A stretch of 64,000 bases of DNA, from NCBI RefSeq assembly GCF_003286085.1, contig NW_020825289.1, positions 18,998,001 through 19,062,000 of the forward strand. The letters are read 5' to 3'. A program made the position numbers and the translations under genes. Of the stretch, positions 58,569 to 64,000 are shown one piece after another; within the stretch, counting starts at the first letter, position 1; each line of letters starts with the position of its first letter. The notes under the pieces are model-generated. The model made no database searches and was not told the origin of the DNA. It saw only the letters and a list, made by a program, of their open reading frames with translations. The DNA comes from Drosophila persimilis. Its lineage: Eukaryota > Arthropoda > Insecta > Diptera > Drosophilidae.

Positions 58569-61247
58569 TCACGTCATCTTTATAGTGTAGATGCGGACCA
58601 AGTGGTCCTCCCCACAGCTGGCCAGTTGCAGATGCTGTTGGCCAGGTCGGAACTGCAGCCGACGAACGGTCAAATGGTGGGCTTGACTGAAAATAAACAA
58701 AACCCTTGTCAGACGAGGCCGGAAACCCAACTCCAGACTCTACTCACTTTTTGTTTAAGTCGCAGAGCAGCTTCCATTCTCCCTGAGCGAACTGGTAAAT
58801 CTTGATCTGGCCCGTCTCCGTGCCGCAAGCAAGAACGTAGGTGTCAGTAGTGCCACTCAGGTAATCTCTGGCAAAGGCCACCGCTGTAATCGACTCGTTC
58901 TTGAGCTCTAGAATGCCCGCCGCCTGCCAGCCGTTCAGAGAGGTTTCTCCAGTCTGTTCTCCCTTCTTCCATGCCACGACCTTTCCGTCCCGGGAGCTTG
59001 TGACAAAGTGTCTTCCATCGTGCGACCAATCGCAGGCCCAAATGATACGCGTGTGCACCCCATTCGTCTTGTCCGTGGTGGCCACCAAATTGTAGCCAGC
59101 GGAGGACTCCTGCCTCTCGTACAGAGACCAGCGGCGATCGCGGGAAACGGATACCAAGTATTGTGCATCGGGGGAGAAGCTGAGCTGTGTAACGGTTAAC
59201 TGATGTCCACCCAGCTTCTGCACCTGCTTCCAGTTTGTAGGGTTCCTGCAACAAGGCTCTCTCTATCAGTTTTTTATAGAATTTTTTGGTTTCGCTACCC
59301 ACCAGAGAATAATCTGAGCATGCTCTGCGGTGCTGGCTCGACAAGTGGATGCCAGGAGGGAGCCATCTGCAGTGGCGGCCAGGGCAAAGATCTCATAGCC
59401 ATGTCCATAGAGTTTCTGCAGCTCGGGCCAAAGCGTGTTCTGCATCAGAGTCTCCTCCTGGGGTGGGGTCTCCAGGGTAATAGGCACAAAGTAGTTGTCT
59501 GGATAGTCGTTTTTGGCCTTCGCTGTCTCGCCACTGTCGGATTCTACTTTGTAGACAGCCTTGTTGGACAGTCCCAGCGAAGGCACGGAGGCTCCTTTGG
59601 GCAAAGCTGCAAGCAAAAACAACAAAATATTCAACTAACGGAAACGGCTAACGGCTATGGCTCTCTTACAATCCAAAAGAGCATCTCCCGCCTCATCATT
59701 CTCCACGCGACTGATGTGACGGAAGTTCTCAATGAAGTTCGCCGGGGCCTGGAATGTGCGCACGATCTTCTCCTCGGCACCGCTCGCAAACTTGTAGCGT
59801 GAGAGCAAAGCCAGAGCCTGCATGTCATAGCCATGGACCTGGGGTCGGGCCAGCTCATGCCAGGTACAGTCGCCGCTGTCCTGCAGCCAAGGGGCATGAA
59901 GGCGTGTTGTCTGATCCGCGGAGACCGTCATCAAATAAGCTCCGTCATGCTCCCAGGCCAGGTCGCGCACCTCTCCGTAATGACCGCTAACAATAACGCT
60001 GGAAGTCCATAGATGGGGCTGATCTTGGTTCTGATTCCATATGTGGAACCCTCCTTGATAGCTGTGGGCCATGATGGAGCGTCCGTCGCTTGAGAATTTG
60101 CCCCCAAAGAAGCCCATCGAGTTGCCTCCAACCTCGCCGACTCGAACCTGCTCCAGCCACACTCCTTGCTCCGTTGGTGCCCACACAATGAGGGTTTTAT
60201 CGAGGGAGGCAGACAGCAGGCGTATCTCTAAAAGTATCGGCTGCATATTATGAAAGTTCTTGAGGCTTATTATTCTCTTCTTACCCTGCTGCTCTGTGAT
60301 GTGCCATTGGACTCCGTAGATCCATCCTTCGTGCCCGTACAGAACCGATTCTAGACTCACGGCATACCAGGCATTCGCCCCCAACTGTAGAATCTTTTCC
60401 TCTACTTTGAGCTCTTTATCGCTGTTACACAACTGAAACAGAGTCACCCGATTCTCCTGCATTTGCTCTTCGCTGCGTGGGGCGATTCTCCAGAGTCGGA
60501 TGAAGTTATCCTGCGAGCCGCTGGCCAGCAGCAAATCCTCTCCGTCGTACACAAAGTCCAGCCCTCGCACCCAATCCTCGTGGCCAATCAGCTTGTGAAC
60601 GCATTCAAACTGTCCCTGTTCCCGTGCTTGACTGCCGCCAGCAGAGATCTGCTCTGTCCACAGCGACACTGTTTCATCATCACCACTGAAGGCCAGCAAC
60701 GCATGATCGTTCGGCAGAAGCGTGAGCCGCAGCGAGAAGCAGAAGCCCCCAGCCAATTGGATTGTTTGAAAGCATCGTACATCGTTATCTTTGTAGATCC
60801 AGAGCTTCAGGGTGTTGTCTGCAGCTGCGGTGGCTAGGAGCCAAGAACCGTCTGGCCGACGCACGCCATCCACGGCGTTTACTCCACTCGAATGTCCCTT
60901 GAGCACAGTGCGCTTTGTGGCCCCAGAGTTATCCAATCGCCAGAGGACGGCGTCGCCATCGTCGGCCCCGGACAAAAGTTGATCATTATCCAGCCACTTT
61001 ACAGTGTTCACCCTCTTTGTGTGTTCCACGAGAGTATGCAGAATCTTGGCGGAATTCTTATTAAACTGCAAGGAATCTATCTTATTGGTTTGCCATATCC
61101 TCTCTCTGTATATTATTCCCTTACCTTGGGATCCATTATAGCCACGGCATTGCAGGCCCCGAACGCAATTAGGCCATTTGAACCCCAATCGGCACATTCT
61201 GTGCAGCGGTTGCAGGCCACTGAAGTGTAGAGATTCTCTACTCGCAT
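58569..61247 (-). CDS. Elp2: Elongator complex protein 2, WD40-repeat scaffold
   Basis: Six exons: 61247-61125, 61065-60285, 60227-59670, 59606-59303, 59245-58748 and 58686-58569. The introns of 57-63 bp all have GT/AG ends and keep the frame, giving 793 residues (D. melanogaster is about 794). The protein starts MRVENLYTSVACNRC and ends RIYTIKMT. About a dozen WD40 blades are visible from their end motifs, e.g. GDAVLWRL, DNTLKLW, DETVSLW, DNFIRLWRI, DKTLIVWAP, DQTTRLH, RRWSLYE, GKVVAWKKG, TGQIKIYQF and DHLVRIYTI. Elp2 forms two WD40 propellers and, with Elp1 and Elp3, supports Elongator, which places the first modification on wobble uridine of some tRNAs. It is divergent from Git. There is no TATA box; the upstream DNA has a motif 6/1-like promoter module. 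Confidence 0.95.
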
Positions 61248-61428
61248 GCTGTTTTAATTAAAACGTCGTTTATTCAGCAGAAACATTCACAATTAAAATC
61301 CAGTCGGCACTTTGTTTTTGTTTTGCACGTGCGGCTTCAGTGGCTCTCAAACTGTTGATCATATGGTGGCGTGGACAGTGCTGCCAAGGTGATTCGCAGC
61401 GTTGCCATTTAGTGGAAATTTTAACCGA

Positions 61429-61483
61429 CGGTATATTTACGGTATATTTTTTAAATGAGACGGTATGTTTGAGGGTCATACTG
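61429..61483. promoter_or_regulatory. Motif 6/motif 1-like promoter module near Elp2
   Basis: Three GGTATAT/GGTATGT blocks resemble Drosophila core motif 6 (KTYRGTATWTTT), followed by GGGTCATACTG, a degenerate motif 1 (YGGTCACACTR). The first 38 bases match the copy near Git with two differences. It lies about 180-240 bases upstream of the Elp2 ATG. Confidence 0.55.
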
Positions 61484-61570
61484 CAGAAACTGGTTTTCGC
61501 CGCGCTCCCATGTGGTGTTTTTTAGTGCTAAATGGTATTTTTGTCAGTTATTAATTTAATTTTCAATTTT

Positions 61571-62470
61571 ATATAAAAATCCAATAAATGCAAGTATTTC
61601 GAATAGACCAATCATGTATAGAATTGATTCATCAATCGTATAAAATTGAGTGGGCATGGCTAAAAGTTCCATATAGATAGTATTATTCAACGGAACAAAG
61701 AATATGAGAAATTTGAATTCGCCGCAGTTCGCCGCAGTTCGCTTTAGCAACAATGAGTCTCATTCCATACACAAATGTTGCGCATTCCATACACAAAAGT
61801 TGCGGCAACATTTACTTGAAAACCGTTTTTTGGTCAAAATAAAATACATAAAGGTAATTAAAAGAAGCAATCTTGTAGAAAATGTATTTATCTATGGGAT
61901 AAAGCTAAGTGGGGAAATCTATATAGCTTGAAATATAGGCAATACCCGATTCGCCGCAGTTTCGCTATTGCAACAATGAGTCTCATTCCATACACAAACA
62001 TGTTGCTAATTCCATGCACACATACCCTGGGGGAAATGGATATTATAGAATTGTGAATACGTTTGTCTTCCAAGGCTCAGTAGGTATCAGGATCGACATA
62101 AATATACACAAGATACTAATAATACACATGAATAAGTCTAAGACATATCAATTTGAGAAAAGATCTTTATAAATTACGTTATGTCTTCATATAAAATTAA
62201 CGAAATAGGGTATACAAATGCCTAGACACGCATCATGTCTTCAATTACCAGCAACATTACGACTGTTTTGTTGTTGACCTATTTTGTTTAAGCCTTGTTT
62301 TACCCAAAATACAATAAAAGCAAGGACTAAAAACTAGCCAATCTTGAAGAAAATGTATTCATGAACGGCCTAAAATTATGTGGGCAGAACTAAAGGTTTT
62401 AGTTAGCCAGCATTATTCAACGGAAGATAAAAAACGAGGAATATGTAAAAAGAACTTGAATTCGTCAGTA
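61571..62470. repeat. Three diverged tandem repeat units
   Basis: Shared blocks include AATCTTGAAGAAAATGTATT / AATCTTGTAGAAAATGTATT (62340 and 61870 regions, weaker at 61600), TATTATTCAACGGAA (61681 and 62411 regions), TTGAATTCG (61714 and 62456), and GCAACAATGAGTCTCATTCC (61747 and 61970). Each unit has lost different parts. Confidence 0.6.
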
Positions 62471-62546
62471 TATTTACGGAATATTTTTTAAATGAGACGG
62501 TATATTTTGGTATATTTCTGAGGTTCGGACGGTTTAGGTCACACTG
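62464..62546. promoter_or_regulatory. Motif 6/motif 1 promoter module near Git
   Basis: GTCAGTATATTT (62464-62475) and TTTGGTATATTT (62506-62517) are full matches to core motif 6. AGGTCACACTG (62536-62546) matches motif 1 with one mismatch at its first base. These TATA-less motifs mark broadly expressed fly genes, which suits both Git and Elp2. Confidence 0.65.
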
Positions 62547-62916
62547 CTGTTTATAAATAAATAAATAAATAAAAAAAAAAAAAAAACAAATATTTAGCAG
62601 TGCAAGCGTCCCCAGCATTAATTAAAAGTAATTTTCATAATTGATTCGATTGGGTGCATGGGTCGCTGGAGCAGTGATGGTCAAAGTGGGGCTCAGTTCA
62701 TGCCCGCCTCTCTGACTCACAGTGGTTCCCCAACAGTGCGCTTATTTTCTGTATCAATAATTTTTTTTTTGTCGTATCGCATCGCAGGGTTCTTGAGTGT
62801 GGAATGCTTGAATGTGTTTCGCCAGCAGCATAATTGAAGCGCATAAGAAGTTATTTATAGCGCCCCCCGAGACCACGCCCTCGCGCTCAAGTGCCAGCCA
62901 CAGTCGGGCGAGCATT

Positions 62917-64000
62917 ATGTCGCGCAGCAAGTCTCGTCTACAGTCGGAGGTGTGCGGGGACTGTGGCGCCACAGATCCCTCCTGGGCCAGCATCAACCGC
63001 GGCATTCTGCTGTGCGCCGACTGCTGTTCTGTGCATCGCAGCCTGGGGCGCCACATCTCTATCGTGAAGTCGTTGCGTCAGGGCAACTGGGAGCCATCTG
63101 TGCTCAATTTCGTGAACTCTCTGAACGCGCACGGGGCCAACAGTGTTTGGGAGCACCACTTGCTGGACGGTGGCGGCAACTTGACGGGCAGCAAGCACGT
63201 GCTACGCTGGCGCAAGCCCACGCCCAAGGATGCCCTGCATCCCACGAAGTCTGACTTCATCAAGGCCAAGCACGTCAATCTGACATTTGTGCTGAAGCCC
63301 AGTCTGCAAGATGACGACGACTCCAGCGGCAGTGGCAGCAATCTGGAGCAGGAGCTGAGTCGGCAGCTCCACGCCAGCGTGCGGACCAGCAACCTGGAGA
63401 CCTCCCTGCGTTTCCTGGTGCAGGGTGCAGATCCGAACTACTATCACGAGGACAAGCTGTCGACACCTTTGCATATGGCGGCCAAATTCGGCCAGGCCTC
63501 GCAAATCGAGATGCTGCTTGTCTACGGAGCCGACGTAAACGCCTTGGATGGCAATGGTATGACTCCCCTGGAGCTGGCCAAGGCCAACAATCACAACACC
63601 ATTGCCGAGCGCTTGCTGGATGCCATGTACGATGTCACCGACAGGATCATTGCGTTCCTGGGCGGCAAGCGACCAGATCACGCTGTGGGTTTAGCTATTA
63701 CCAGGGAAACTTAAAGATTACTGATCGTTTCTGTTCATATCCTCAGAGTGGGCGCCACCTGACAATACCCGAGACGAACGGAGCCGACATCAGCGAGCAG
63801 CTGAAGATAGCTAGAGGAAAACTGCAGTTGGTGCCGAACAAGATGTTCGAGGAGCTGGTGATGGACCTGTACGACGAGGTCGATCGACGAGAGTGCGAAG
63901 CCAGTGAGTCCGATCAGAGATTGCCTGAGCAATAAACAACTCTAATCATATATTAATGTGTTGAACCTATTGCAGTCTGGTCGACAAGCACCTTAAATGC
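62917..64000 (+). CDS. Git: GIT, ArfGAP and PIX-binding scaffold (5' part; runs off the window)
   Basis: Exons are 62917-63684, 63747-63903 and 63976 to beyond the edge, with introns of 62 and 72 bp. The start MSRSKSRLQSEVCGDCG is the family's N-terminus. The ArfGAP zinc finger is C13-x2-C16-x16-C33-x2-C36, with the catalytic arginine at 41 (CSVHRSLGRH). Ankyrin repeats lie at about 150-245 (TPLHMAA, DGNGMTPLELA). Exon 2 holds the first Spa2-homology repeat (residues 257-308, ISEQLKIARGKLQLVPNKMF), the region that binds PIX. Exon 3 begins WSTSTLN. GIT proteins stimulate GTP hydrolysis on Arf and, with PIX, recruit PAK to adhesions and muscle attachment sites. About half of the protein is missing, being beyond base 64000. 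Confidence 0.94.

Larger units (their letters stand above)
61248..62916. other. Divergent Elp2-Git intergenic region
   Basis: It contains the promoters of both genes and three diverged repeat units. It is AT-rich apart from the last 250 bases before Git. A low-complexity AATA/poly-A stretch lies at about 62555-62586. The translation of the last 35 codons before the Git ATG stays open from an upstream ATG at 62812. Confidence 0.7.

Overview
The window is animal nuclear DNA from a fruit fly (genus Drosophila). Three protein genes can be recognised from their translations and compared, from memory, with their D. melanogaster counterparts: starry night/flamingo (stan), Elp2 and Git. All three show typical fly structure: short introns of about 57-72 bp, GT/AG splice sites and GC-rich third codon positions. 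The noncoding DNA is dense in microsatellites, and a decayed interspersed repeat in the first stan coding intron resembles elements common in obscura-group flies. I therefore lean towards the obscura group, but that is inference.

Layout. Bases 1-15,693 hold the 3' part of stan on the minus strand: three large coding exons (15,495-13,959; 13,168-5,830; 5,767-3,868), with a tiny alternative last exon at 1,646-1,613. Together they encode a 3,591-residue seven-pass cadherin, or 3,601 residues with a PDZ-binding tail. The splice acceptor at 15,694 shows that the stan 5' leader continues in exons further right. Bases 15,694-57,600 hold about 42 kb with no convincing protein gene. This is best read as stan 5' introns, promoters and enhancers, with many simple repeats. 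The best candidate leader exon ends in a perfect splice donor at 46,554. A double CTCF-like site lies near 47.8 kb.

Bases 57,635-58,312 hold a small minus-strand gene for a secreted, repetitive 192-residue protein with a well-placed TATA box. Bases 58,569-61,247 hold Elp2 (six exons, 793 residues, minus strand). Git starts at 62,917 on the plus strand and runs off the right edge. Elp2 and Git are divergent, and the 1.7 kb between them contains diverged tandem repeats and two related copies of a promoter module resembling Drosophila core motifs 6 and 1.

The genes do not form one pathway: stan acts in planar cell polarity and neurite patterning, Elp2 in Elongator (tRNA wobble uridine modification), and Git in Arf/PIX/PAK adhesion signalling. 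The most informative observations are the stan alternative C-terminus, whose stop codon lies inside the competing splice donor, the unnamed secreted repeat protein, and the Elp2-Git promoter duplication. I saw no RNA gene, CRISPR array or intact transposon.
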